From Streptomyces sp. NBC_01571 (GTDB taxonomy: Bacteria; Actinomycetota; Actinomycetes; Streptomycetales; Streptomycetaceae): 64,000 nucleotides of DNA. The stretch lies in contig NZ_JAPEPZ010000001.1 in the NCBI RefSeq assembly GCF_026339875.1, positions 6,324,001-6,388,000 of the forward strand, read 5' to 3'. The position numbers and the translations under genes are program-made. Under the pieces are notes generated by a model. That model saw only the letters and a list, made by a program, of their open reading frames with translations, ran no database searches and was not told where the DNA came from. Below, piece by piece: positions 1 through 7,884 of this stretch (its first letter is position 1; each line of letters opens with the position of its first letter).

Positions 1-29
1 GTGGACGCCATGAAGATCTGGGTCGTCAC
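1..29 (-). CDS. 5' end of a downstream gene, cut by the window edge
   Basis: A GTG codon at 27-29 (minus strand) overlaps the stop of the glycosyltransferase gene as GTGA, the usual sign of translational coupling. The nine codons visible read MTTQIFMAS and stay open to the window edge. This looks like the start of another member of the same cell-wall glycan operon; from memory, related nonulosonic-acid-cluster proteins begin in a similar way, but nine residues cannot establish a family. The alternative is chance overlap with no gene. Confidence 0.4.
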
Positions 30-1006
30 GCTGCCACCCCTGCGCCCGCGGTGGGACGGCGGCGCAGCCGACGCAGCCGGGTGGCCCGCTGGACGTCCAT
101 CGAATCGAGTGCCTCGTCGAGCACGTCCTGAGGCATGCGCTGCAGTGCCGCCGCACTCATCGACTTCAGTTTCCGCGCCACGGGCGGCTCGAACCTTTCC
201 ATGGATCCCAGATGGTGGGAAATAATCGCGCAGTAGGTGCGCACGGCCTTGGGCAGCAGTCTCGACGCGTCGGGATCCTCGGCGGTCTCCGCCACGACCT
301 GGTCGAACGCGCGGATGAAGTCGAGCTGGCGCACGTCCCCGATCTGGGTGAGGGAGGAGGCGACACCACGTCGGTAGAACACGCCGAGCAGGCTCACCGC
401 GGCGAAGGACTCGGCCTCGCGGTGCAGTTTCCAGATCCACGGACGGTCCTCGGCCGTACGCAGGCCGTGGGTGAAGTGCAGCAGTCCGCGGTCGACCAGA
501 CGGCGGTGGTAGATGCCCGCCCAGGCGTACGCGTAGTCGACGGAGGTGGAGCGGTCGGAGGGCAGTATGGCGTCCCGGGGGTTCATCACGACGCCCCGGC
601 GGCCGTGCGGAACCCGGTGGATGGTGCGGGCCCGCGCGGTGCACTGGACATGGTCCGTACGGACGAAGTCGCAGCCCAGGTCCTCGATCGCGGTGACGAG
701 TTGCTCGTAGTAGCCGGGGGCGAGCCAGTCGTCCCCGTCGAGGAACGTGAGGTATTCGCCGCGCGCGGCGTCGATGCCCGTGTTGCGCGCGGTCGCCAGC
801 CCTCCGTTCTTCTCATGTCTGACATGCACCGCGCCCGGGAGCTCGCGCTCCGCGCGCGCGAGAATCTCCGGTGTCTCGTCGCTCGAACAGTCGTCGACGA
901 GAATGAATTCGAAGTCCTCGCGCACGTTCGCACGCAGGCTCTTCAGGGTGTCGGGTGCGTATTGCTGCACGTTGTAGAACGGCACGATGACGGAGAGCTT
1001 GACCAC
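26..1006 (-). CDS. family 2 glycosyltransferase
   Basis: A 326-residue inverting GT-A glycosyltransferase that should transfer a nucleotide-activated sugar to a growing glycan at the inner face of the membrane. It opens with SVIVPFYN (residues 5-12), followed by the nucleotide-binding VDDCSSDET (37-45) and the metal-binding LDGDDW (89-94); the C-terminal third is Arg/Lys-rich and ends in an Arg tract. The start is a GTG; the reading frame stays open far upstream but that part is the antisense of the next gene. It is divergent from the glycosyltransferase at 1205 with a 198-bp shared promoter region, so it belongs to the same nonulosonic-acid locus. Acceptor and donor cannot be read from the sequence. 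Confidence 0.9.
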   Translation of the reverse strand: MVKLSVIVPFYNVQQYAPDTLKSLRANVREDFEFILVDDCSSDETPEILARAERELPGAVHVRHEKNGGLATARNTGIDAARGEYLTFLDGDDWLAPGYYEQLVTAIEDLGCDFVRTDHVQCTARARTIHRVPHGRRGVVMNPRDAILPSDRSTSVDYAYAWAGIYHRRLVDRGLLHFTHGLRTAEDRPWIWKLHREAESFAAVSLLGVFYRRGVASSLTQIGDVRQLDFIRAFDQVVAETAEDPDASRLLPKAVRTYCAIISHHLGSMERFEPPVARKLKSMSAAALQRMPQDVLDEALDSMDVQRATRLRRLRRRPTAGAGVAA

Positions 1007-1204
1007 CCACGTGACGTTAGGGGGCGGTCCGGCATTCGTCTTGGCCGTTGGTGAGATGTCAGGTGAACGACGCGTGGCGAAGCCGTGAACCAGGCTGATT
1101 TCTCGATGGTTCGCGGCCTGATTCGCCATTCGTCGATGTGCTGTTAACCGTTTGTTGCATTCAGGTTGGGCCGTTACTCGGAATGGCTTCCTAGCGTCTT
1201 GGAC

Positions 1205-2536
1205 GTGCCAGCAAGTACCAGGAAGTCCCTGCGGGTCGCCGTTCTCGCGGATTCCGACACACGGTGGAAATGGGGTTCGCTCACCGCGAACCGTATATCC
1301 ACGACTGAAACGTCCAATACGGACATTCAGGAGTCGGACCTCCGTCTCGACGGCTATCTCCTGCGTGGCCGTGCCACTCCCACCGCCCGCCAGCTCGAAG
1401 AGGTCGGCGTCCGCGCGGATTCGCTCCGCGAAGTGACCGCCGTCGAATTCCTGCGCGCCATGGAGCGGGAGCGGTACGACGTCCTGGTCCTCGCCCTCGT
1501 CGGCGGCGCCGTCCAGGCGGTGCTGCACGGCCTGGCCCACCTCTGGGAGGGGAGCACGGAGCGGCCCGTGGTCGTCACCGGCTATGTCGGTGTCGTCTAC
1601 GAGAAGCTCGCCGACGGCCTGCTGCTGCGGCACGGCGCGGACCTGGTCCTCGCCAACTCGCGCCAGGACGCGGACCGCTTCCGGGACGTGTACCAGGGAG
1701 TGGGCGCCGACGCCTCGTCCGTGACGGAGGTGGCGCTGCCCTTCCTCGGCGGGGCCGCCTACAGCAAGAACGACCCGTACACGGTCGTCTTCGCCGCCCA
1801 GCCCTCCGTGCCGGAGAGCCGCAAGGACCGTACGTACCTGCTGGACCGGCTGATCGCCCACGCCCGTCTGCACCCCGACCGCGAGGTGCTGCTGAAGCTG
1901 CGCTCCAAGCCGGGCGAGCACACCACGCACATCGAGGAGCTGCCCTACCAGAAGCTGGCGCAGAAGACCGATCTGCCCGCCAACTTCCGCCTGGTGTACG
2001 GACACATGGGCGAGGTGCTCGACCGCACCGACCTGCTGGTCACCGTCAGCTCCACGGCGGCCCTGGAGTCCCTGCACCGCCGTATCCCCACCGTCGTCCT
2101 CAGCGACCTCGGGGTGCGCGAGTCCCTCGGCAACCACCACTTCGTGGGCTCCGGCTGCCTCGCCTCCTGGGACCAGCTCGACGCCGGACACCAGCCGGCG
2201 CCCGATCCGGCGTGGGTGGCCCGGCAGGGCGTGGCCGCCGACGGCTCGTACGAGACGGCCTTCGACGAGGCACGCACCCGCATCGCCGAACTGCTCGCGG
2301 GCCCCGGGCTGCCGCCCCTGACCCCCTACTACACACCGGTCACCGCGCCCGGCTACCTCCCCGGGATCCTCGCCCGCCACCACCTGGCCCCGGACGGCAG
2401 CCCGCTGCCCGGCGCCCCCACGGCCGACAAGGACCCCAGCCCCGTACGGCAGATCGTGCGCCGGGCGGCCCGCGGTGCCTACCGCCACGGAGTGCAGCGC
2501 GTGGCTCCGGTGATCCGGCGGATGGGGGAGCTGTGA
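1205..2536 (+). CDS. DUF6716-type putative glycosyltransferase
   Basis: A 443-residue protein with the layout of GT-B glycosyltransferases: an N-terminal Rossmann half beginning LRVAVLADSDTRWKWG and a C-terminal half with LLVTVSSTAALESL, the Ser/Thr-rich nucleotide-sugar loop seen in CMP-sugar-dependent enzymes. I recognise it as the family that accompanies nonulosonic-acid genes in Streptomyces. The GTG at 1205 is preferred over an in-frame TTG at 1166, because TAGCGT (1192-1197) stands exactly 7 nt before the GTG, which fits a leaderless mRNA. The stop is followed 44 bp later by the cytidylyltransferase gene, so the four plus-strand genes probably form one operon. Substrate is inferred from context only. 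Confidence 0.82.
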   Translation: MPASTRKSLRVAVLADSDTRWKWGSLTANRISTTETSNTDIQESDLRLDGYLLRGRATPTARQLEEVGVRADSLREVTAVEFLRAMERERYDVLVLALVGGAVQAVLHGLAHLWEGSTERPVVVTGYVGVVYEKLADGLLLRHGADLVLANSRQDADRFRDVYQGVGADASSVTEVALPFLGGAAYSKNDPYTVVFAAQPSVPESRKDRTYLLDRLIAHARLHPDREVLLKLRSKPGEHTTHIEELPYQKLAQKTDLPANFRLVYGHMGEVLDRTDLLVTVSSTAALESLHRRIPTVVLSDLGVRESLGNHHFVGSGCLASWDQLDAGHQPAPDPAWVARQGVAADGSYETAFDEARTRIAELLAGPGLPPLTPYYTPVTAPGYLPGILARHHLAPDGSPLPGAPTADKDPSPVRQIVRRAARGAYRHGVQRVAPVIRRMGEL

Positions 2537-2580
2537 CCGCCGCCGACCCCTCCAGCCTTCCTCGTCAAGGAGAACAGCGC

Positions 2581-3888
2581 ATGACCAACTCGGAAGCGGG
2601 CCGACCGGCGCCGGTGCGCCGCGTGCTCGCGGTGATCCCCGCGCGCGGCGGCTCCAAGGGCGTCCCCGCGAAGAACCTCCTCCCGGTCGGCGGCGTACCG
2701 CTGGTGGCCCGCGCGGTGCGCGAGTGCCGCGCCGCCCGCCTGGTGACGGACGTCGTCGTCTCCACCGACGACCAGGCCATCGCGGCCGCCGCCCGCCAGG
2801 CCGGTGCCGAGGTCGTCCTGCGCCCCGCCGCCATCGCCGGTGACACCGCCACCTCCGAGGCCGCCGTCCTGCACGCCATGGACGCCCACGAGGCGCTGCA
2901 CGGCTCCCCGGTCGACGTGGTGCTGCTCGTCCAGTGCACCAGCCCGTTCATCGTCCGCGAGGACGTGGACGGCGTCGTGAACGCGATCGTCGCGAACGGC
3001 GCGGACACGGCGCTGACCGTGGCCCCGTTCCACGGCTTCGTGTGGCGCGACGGCGACGACGAGCCCGCCGTCCCGGTGGCCGTCGACGCCGAGCGTGCCG
3101 CCGTCGCGGGCGGCACCGACACCCTGGTCACGGACACCGGCACCAGCGGCGGCTACGGCATCAACCACGACAAGTCCTTCCGCCCGCGCCGGCAGGACCG
3201 CCCCCAGGACCTCCTGGAGACCGGTGCCGTCTACGCCATGGAGGCCGACGGCTTCCGTGTCGCGAAGCACCGCTTCTTCGGCCGCACCGAACTCGTGCGC
3301 ACCGACCCGGCCCGCGTGCTGGAGATCGACGACCCGCACGACCTCGCCCGCGCCCGGGCCCTCGCGCCGCTCTTCGACGCGAACCGGCCCGGCGCCCTCC
3401 CGACCGCCGCCGACATCGACGCGGTCGTCCTCGACTTCGACGGCACCCAGACCGACGACAGGGTGCTGATCGACTCCGACGGACGGGAGTTCGTCTCCGT
3501 GCACCGCGGGGACGGACTCGGTATCGCCGCCCTCCGCAAGAGCGGACTGACGATGCTGATCCTGTCCACGGAACAGAACCCGGTCGTCGCCGCCCGGGCC
3601 CGGAAGCTCAAGATCCCGGTCCTGCACGGCATCGACCGGAAAGACCTCGCGCTGAAGCAGTGGTGCGAGGAGCAGGGCATCGCGCCTGAGCGCGTGCTCT
3701 ACGTCGGCAACGACGTCAACGACCTCCCGTGCTTCGCCCTCGTGGGCTGGCCCGTGGCGGTCGCGAGCGCCCACGACGTCGTGCGCGGCGCCGCACGCGC
3801 GGTCACCACCGTCCCCGGCGGCGACGGCGCGATCCGAGAGATCGCCAGCTGGATCCTCGGCCCTTCTCTCGACTCCCTCGACAAGTAA
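2581..3888 (+). CDS. CMP-nonulosonate (sialic acid/Kdn) cytidylyltransferase fused to a HAD phosphatase
   Basis: A 435-residue two-domain enzyme. Residues about 14-245 are a NeuA-type cytidylyltransferase with the CTP-binding signature IPARGGSKGVPAKN (19-32). Residues about 280-430 are a KdsC-like HAD phosphatase with LDFDGTQTDD (catalytic Asp285 and Asp287) and the late acidic motif GNDVND (376-381). The first domain activates a nonulosonic acid with CMP; the second probably removes the phosphate from the 9-phosphate made by the following NeuB-type synthase. Fusing steps two and three of the pathway is a known arrangement in some bacteria. Start: ATG with AAGGAG 8 nt upstream; a longer open frame upstream overlaps the preceding gene and was rejected. 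The NeuB-type gene begins 13 bp after the stop. Confidence 0.92.
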   Translation: MTNSEAGRPAPVRRVLAVIPARGGSKGVPAKNLLPVGGVPLVARAVRECRAARLVTDVVVSTDDQAIAAAARQAGAEVVLRPAAIAGDTATSEAAVLHAMDAHEALHGSPVDVVLLVQCTSPFIVREDVDGVVNAIVANGADTALTVAPFHGFVWRDGDDEPAVPVAVDAERAAVAGGTDTLVTDTGTSGGYGINHDKSFRPRRQDRPQDLLETGAVYAMEADGFRVAKHRFFGRTELVRTDPARVLEIDDPHDLARARALAPLFDANRPGALPTAADIDAVVLDFDGTQTDDRVLIDSDGREFVSVHRGDGLGIAALRKSGLTMLILSTEQNPVVAARARKLKIPVLHGIDRKDLALKQWCEEQGIAPERVLYVGNDVNDLPCFALVGWPVAVASAHDVVRGAARAVTTVPGGDGAIREIASWILGPSLDSLDK

Positions 3889-3901
3889 GGAACGTCTCAC
3901 C

Positions 3902-4837
3902 ATGAGCAACTCCCGTCTGCGCACCTTCGGTTCGAAGACCGCCGGCCCCGGCCAGCCTGTCTACGTCGTCGGCGAGATCGGCATCAACCACAACGGCGAG
4001 CTCGAGAACGCCTTCAAGCTGATCGACGCCGCCGCCGAGGCCGGCTGCGACGCCGTCAAGTTCCAGAAGCGCACCCCGGAGATCTGCACCCCGCGCGACC
4101 AGTGGGACATCGAGCGCGACACCCCCTGGGGCCGCATGACCTACATCGACTACCGCCACCGCGTGGAGTTCGGTGAGGACGAGTACCGCCAGATCGACGA
4201 GTACGCCAAGAGCAAGAACATCGACTGGTTCGCCTCCCCGTGGGACACCGAGGCCGTCGCCTTCCTGGAGAAGTTCGACGTCCCGGCCCACAAGGTCGCC
4301 TCCGCGTCGCTGACCGACGACGAGCTGCTCCGCGCCCTGCGCGCCACCGGCCGCACGGTCATCCTCTCCACCGGCATGTCGACGCCGAAGCAGATCCGCC
4401 ACGCGGTCGAGGTCCTCGGCAGCGACAACATCCTGATGTGCCACGCCACGTCGACCTACCCGGCGCAGGCCGAGGAGCTCAACCTCCGCGTCATCAACAC
4501 CCTCCAGGCCGAGTACCCGAACGTTCCGATCGGCTACTCCGGTCACGAGACGGGCCTGCAGACCACCCTCGCCGCGGTCGCCCTCGGCGCCACCTTCGTC
4601 GAGCGTCACATCACCCTGGACCGCGCGATGTGGGGCTCCGACCAGGCCGCCTCCGTCGAGCCGCAGGGCCTCACCCGCCTCGTCCGCGACATCCGCACCA
4701 TCGAGGCCTCCCTCGGTGACGGTGTCAAGAAGGTCTACGAGTCCGAGCTCGGCCCGATGAAGAAGCTGCGCCGCGTCACCGGCGTCGTCGCCGAGTCGGA
4801 GATCGCCGCCGCCGCGGGCGAGCCGGTCTCGGTCTGA
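3902..4837 (+). CDS. NeuB-family nonulosonic acid synthase
   Basis: A 311-residue PEP-dependent condensing enzyme that should join phosphoenolpyruvate to a six-carbon aldose (or its 6-phosphate) to give a nine-carbon keto acid. Family motifs seen are VGEIGINHNG, DAVKFQKRTPE, ASPWDTEAV, STGMST and GYSGHETG. At 311 residues it is shorter than typical NeuB (about 340-350) and lacks the C-terminal antifreeze-like SAF domain that caps the active site in sialic acid synthases, a difference seen in Kdn or legionaminate-like branches. In S. coelicolor the equivalent locus has been linked to a Kdn-containing teichulosonic acid (from memory), so Kdn is the favoured product. RBS AAGGAA lies just upstream of the ATG. 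Confidence 0.92.
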   Translation: MSNSRLRTFGSKTAGPGQPVYVVGEIGINHNGELENAFKLIDAAAEAGCDAVKFQKRTPEICTPRDQWDIERDTPWGRMTYIDYRHRVEFGEDEYRQIDEYAKSKNIDWFASPWDTEAVAFLEKFDVPAHKVASASLTDDELLRALRATGRTVILSTGMSTPKQIRHAVEVLGSDNILMCHATSTYPAQAEELNLRVINTLQAEYPNVPIGYSGHETGLQTTLAAVALGATFVERHITLDRAMWGSDQAASVEPQGLTRLVRDIRTIEASLGDGVKKVYESELGPMKKLRRVTGVVAESEIAAAAGEPVSV

Positions 4838-4875
4838 ACGCCCTGATTTCCTTACGACGGGACGGTCGTACGCCG

Positions 4876-6006
4876 ATGAGCCCCCGCGCCGGTACCCCCG
4901 GCCCCCACACGCTGGCCTTCGTCGAGAGCCCGGTACAGCTCCTGAACGTGCTGGAGTGGGCGCATGTCCACGGCCCGCACGCGACGGAGGCCGGCGACCG
5001 GGCACCCGGCGCGGGACCGGACGGTTCGTCCGTCCGGCCCGCCGGCGCGGGGCTCACCCTCGTCGTCCTCTCGCCCAACGACCCGATGACCCGCGGCCAG
5101 TTGCGTCGCATGGCCGAACTGGCCCGCGACGAGGGTTACGAGGTTCGCTGGGAGGAGGCGCGCGGTGGCACCACGGCCCCCTTCCACACGATCGGCGGTC
5201 TGGCCCCGCTGCTGCGCAGGGCCCACCGCATCGTCATGGGAGACCCGTTCTCCCGTTACGTGCAGCTTCTGCTGACGATCACGAAGGCACGCGACCTCGT
5301 GGTCGTGGACGACGGCACGGCGACGATGGAGTTCGTCGCCCAGCTGGCCCGCGGTGAACGGCTGGTGCGCTGGCACCGGCGCGGTGGCCGTCCCGGCGCC
5401 CGTGACGTGCTGTTCGCCCCGATCTCGTCGTCGGCCCGCCGCCGGCTCACCCCGAGCGAGGGACGGCGGGTGGAGGTCTTCTCCTCCATGCCGATCGACT
5501 CGGCGCCGGACGGCGTCACCATCACCGCCAACGACTTCTCCTGGACCCGCGCCCGCTTCGGGCCGCCCCGGATCACCAAGGGCGCGGACCTGGTCGGCAC
5601 CTCCCTGGTCGAGACGGGCGTGGTGGACCCCGACCGCTATCTGGAGGCGGTCCGTTCCCTCGCCAAGACCCACGGCGCGACCCGCTACTTCGCCCACCGC
5701 CGCGAGAGCACCGACAAGCTCCACCGGCTGGCCGTCGAGACGGGGCTGGAGATCGTCCGCCCCGACCTCCCCCTCGAACTCATCGCCCGCCGCGGCCCCA
5801 TCGGCCGCACGATCCTGAGTTTCCCCTCGACCGTCGTGCACACGCTGCCGCTGGCGCTGGTGGGGACCGACGTCCGGGTCGCCGTCTGCGACATCGACCC
5901 GGCCTGGCTGACGGAGACGGCTTCTCCCCGCGCCCAGGGGTTCCTGTCGGGAGTCACCGGCACGGCCCGGGACGTGCACCGGCTGTCCTCCGTCGCGACG
6001 GCGTAG
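4876..6006 (+). CDS. polysialyltransferase-like glycosyltransferase
   Basis: A 376-residue protein resembling the bacterial alpha-2,8-polysialyltransferase/GT52 group, which uses CMP-activated nonulosonic acids. Visible are an N-terminal Rossmann start ([16 protein letters not shown]), the Asp-Asp-Gly acid/base motif (VDDG, 144-147) and a C-terminal Ser-Thr pair in [13 protein letters not shown]; a clear HP motif is not obvious, the best candidate being AHRR. It is the last gene of the nonulosonate operon and begins 38 bp after the synthase gene. Together with the upstream enzymes it probably builds or extends a teichulosonic-acid-like wall polymer. Substrate and linkage are inference from context. 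Confidence 0.82.
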   Translation: MSPRAGTPGPHTLAFVESPVQLLNVLEWAHVHGPHATEAGDRAPGAGPDGSSVRPAGAGLTLVVLSPNDPMTRGQLRRMAELARDEGYEVRWEEARGGTTAPFHTIGGLAPLLRRAHRIVMGDPFSRYVQLLLTITKARDLVVVDDGTATMEFVAQLARGERLVRWHRRGGRPGARDVLFAPISSSARRRLTPSEGRRVEVFSSMPIDSAPDGVTITANDFSWTRARFGPPRITKGADLVGTSLVETGVVDPDRYLEAVRSLAKTHGATRYFAHRRESTDKLHRLAVETGLEIVRPDLPLELIARRGPIGRTILSFPSTVVHTLPLALVGTDVRVAVCDIDPAWLTETASPRAQGFLSGVTGTARDVHRLSSVATA

Positions 6007-6043
6007 GGAACTGGCGCCGCGCGTGGCGCGCGGCGCCTGTGCG

Positions 6044-6196
6044 GTGACCGTTCACACGAGCTGGTTGGGGTGCGCGTTCTTCCTCGCCGAGCAGGGCACC
6101 CCCGGCGGCATCGTCGAACACGGCCCCACCGAACACATCTTCGGCCCCCCTGAGGACCAGCGCACGGCGGACTATGTGGCGGGCCGCTTCGGCTGA
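6044..6196 (+). pseudogene. 3' remnant of a phosphate ABC transporter ATPase gene (pstB)
   Basis: The frame ending with TGA at 6194-6196 reads [20 protein letters not shown], then an IF...P...R pattern and finally [10 protein letters not shown]. The final TxDYxxGRFG and the preceding (L/I)VExGPTxxIF are the characteristic C-terminus of PstB. Only the last 45 or so residues remain: the Walker A, signature and Walker B regions are absent because the preceding gene occupies that space. I read this as the scar of a deletion or rearrangement. No promoter or RBS of its own is visible. Confidence 0.6.
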
Positions 6197-6210
6197 CATC
6201 CTCGGCCGTC

Positions 6211-7041
6211 ATGGAGACCAGGCGCCGTACCCTTCCCACCGCGCTCGCGACGACGTCCGCCCTGAGCGCGGTCACGCCCGCGGCAGCCACCGAGCAGGCC
6301 TCGAACACGGCCCTGTACGCCAACCCCGCCTGGACGGAGGGCACGGACTGGGGCCGCCGCTCAGGACGCCACCCGGTCGACGACCGGAGCACGACGGGCG
6401 GCGCCCCCACCGTCCGCTCCACGGTCATCGCCCCGCACGGCGGCGGGATCGAAGGGGGCACCTCGGAACTCTGCCTGGCGACAGCCGGCTACGACCCCGC
6501 CGACCTCTCACCCACTCCGCCCGCCGGACCGGTCCACGACTTCTGGATGTTCGAAGGGCTGATGAGAAGCGGGAACAGCGCCCTGCATGTCACCTCCACC
6601 CACTGCGACGACACGGTCGCCCGCTCCCTGTGCGCGGACAGTCTCAACGTCCTCTCCCTGCACGGCTGCAGGCCGGAGCAGGCGGGCCTGGAACCGGGTG
6701 CCGCGGCCGTCCTCGTGGGCGGCCTCAACCCCGCCTTCCGCCAGTACCTCGTGGAGGAGTTCACCGCGGCCGGCATCCGCGCGGTGACGGCCTCGGGTGA
6801 GCAGGAGATAGCGGGCATCTCCCCGGACAACATCTGCAACCGCACCCTCCTCGGCATGGGCGCCCAGCTGGAGATGACCACGGCCCTGCGCGCCGCGATG
6901 TTCGCCGACGGCAAGAACACGCTCGCCGACCGCGCGACCCACCTTCTCCCGTTCTTCTGGACCTTCGTCGACGCGACCCGCAGGGCGATCGAGCGGGTGG
7001 AGGCGGGACAGGCGGCCCGAAGCCAGCGGTGTCGAGTGTGA
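6211..7041 (+). CDS. secreted poly-gamma-glutamate hydrolase family protein
   Basis: A 276-residue protein of the PghP/DUF867 family (phage-type poly-gamma-glutamate hydrolases, zinc-dependent and carboxypeptidase-like). It begins with METRRRTLPT and an Ala-rich stretch to AAATEQA that looks like a signal peptide. The family signature APHGGGIEGGTSEL (residues 74-87; His76, Glu81, Glu86) is present, followed by SLHGC and GGLN, and a late GMGAQLEM segment. It probably degrades gamma-linked glutamate polymers outside the cell. The gene stands alone, 14 bp after the pstB remnant and before WXG100 genes. An upstream RBS is weak. Confidence 0.85.
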   Translation: METRRRTLPTALATTSALSAVTPAAATEQASNTALYANPAWTEGTDWGRRSGRHPVDDRSTTGGAPTVRSTVIAPHGGGIEGGTSELCLATAGYDPADLSPTPPAGPVHDFWMFEGLMRSGNSALHVTSTHCDDTVARSLCADSLNVLSLHGCRPEQAGLEPGAAAVLVGGLNPAFRQYLVEEFTAAGIRAVTASGEQEIAGISPDNICNRTLLGMGAQLEMTTALRAAMFADGKNTLADRATHLLPFFWTFVDATRRAIERVEAGQAARSQRCRV

Positions 7042-7100
7042 GTTGTCAGGGTCACCAGTGCGAATAGACGAGTTGGCGGACTGACGCGACGGGGGTCGGC

Positions 7101-7526
7101 GTGGGAGACCGTACGGTCCACCAGGGCGGCCCAAAGGATCTGCGAGCATCCCACGAGGACCTCACCAGGCTCGCCGGCGACCTGGACGACATGCGGGACC
7201 ACCTGGACCAGCAGGTCAAGCGCATGGACTCGATCGTCGACCGCGTCGAGGCGGGCTGGCGGGGCCCGGCGGCGACGGCGTACCGCGAGTTCCACCGGGC
7301 GGCGACCGAGGACACGGTACGCATCCGCGAAGTGATGAAGCACCTGGAACAGGCCGTTCGGCTGAGCCGGGACGGCTTCACGGAACAGGAACTGGCCGTG
7401 GTCGAGCAGATGCGCCGGATCCGGGTGGACGTCGGCAGCGAGGTCGACCGCCTCTCCACACCGAACCCGGACGCCGCGTCGCCGATCCCACCCGCGCGCC
7501 TGGGCAGCGGCCTGGACGCCCTCTGA
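7101..7526 (+). CDS. WXG100 family protein (ESX/type VII-like)
   Basis: A 141-residue helical protein with a central Trp-x-Gly turn (AGWRGPAATAY, Trp53 and Gly55) between two long amphipathic helices, the hallmark of WXG100 proteins, plus a short proline-rich tail (PNPDAASPIPPAR). WXG100 proteins pair as helical hairpins and are secreted by, or serve as adaptors for, EccC-type type VII systems; no secretion ATPase lies in this window. It heads a run of three ESX-type genes. GTG start. Confidence 0.82.
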   Translation: MGDRTVHQGGPKDLRASHEDLTRLAGDLDDMRDHLDQQVKRMDSIVDRVEAGWRGPAATAYREFHRAATEDTVRIREVMKHLEQAVRLSRDGFTEQELAVVEQMRRIRVDVGSEVDRLSTPNPDAASPIPPARLGSGLDAL

Positions 7527-7569
7527 CGTCCCACAGACCACCGAGCACTCTTCACGTACCGGGGGAAAC

Positions 7570-7884
7570 ATGCAGCCTGGAGATGCCACCGACGACCACA
7601 TAGCCGTCTCCTTCACCACCCTTCACGAGGCGGCCGCCGAGCTCGAGGACGTCCTCAGGAAGCTCAACGGCAGACTGGACCCCCTCTACGACCGCGCCGT
7701 CCCCGTCGTCCTGTCCTGGGAAGGCGAGGCCCGAGAGGTCTTCGTCGACAAACTCGACGAGTGGGACCGCTCGGCGCAGGACCTGCAGGCGGCACAGAAG
7801 TGGCTGCACACGTACGTGACCGCCGGCCACACCGTCTATGCGGCGGCACATCGGGCGGTGCTGCGGGGTTGGGGGGCGGGCTGA
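7570..7884 (+). CDS. WXG100 family protein (ESX/type VII-like)
   Basis: A 104-residue protein with VLSWEGEAREVF (Trp50, Gly52) between predicted helices, the WXG100 fold. It probably forms a heterodimer with the 141-residue neighbour 43 bp upstream. The RBS GGGGGAAAC sits just before the ATG. Its stop overlaps the start of the next reading frame (TGATG), so the two were once co-translated; that partner appears to be decayed. Confidence 0.82.
   Translation: MQPGDATDDHIAVSFTTLHEAAAELEDVLRKLNGRLDPLYDRAVPVVLSWEGEAREVFVDKLDEWDRSAQDLQAAQKWLHTYVTAGHTVYAAAHRAVLRGWGAG

Noticed and set aside
26..2488. 820-residue minus-strand open frame
   Set aside because: Only the last 326 residues are a protein; the first part is the antisense of the DUF6716 glycosyltransferase and is low-complexity.
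2212..2580. N-terminal extension of the cytidylyltransferase frame
   Set aside because: It overlaps the upstream gene in another frame, is Arg/Pro-rich, and a strong ribosome binding site marks ATG 2581.
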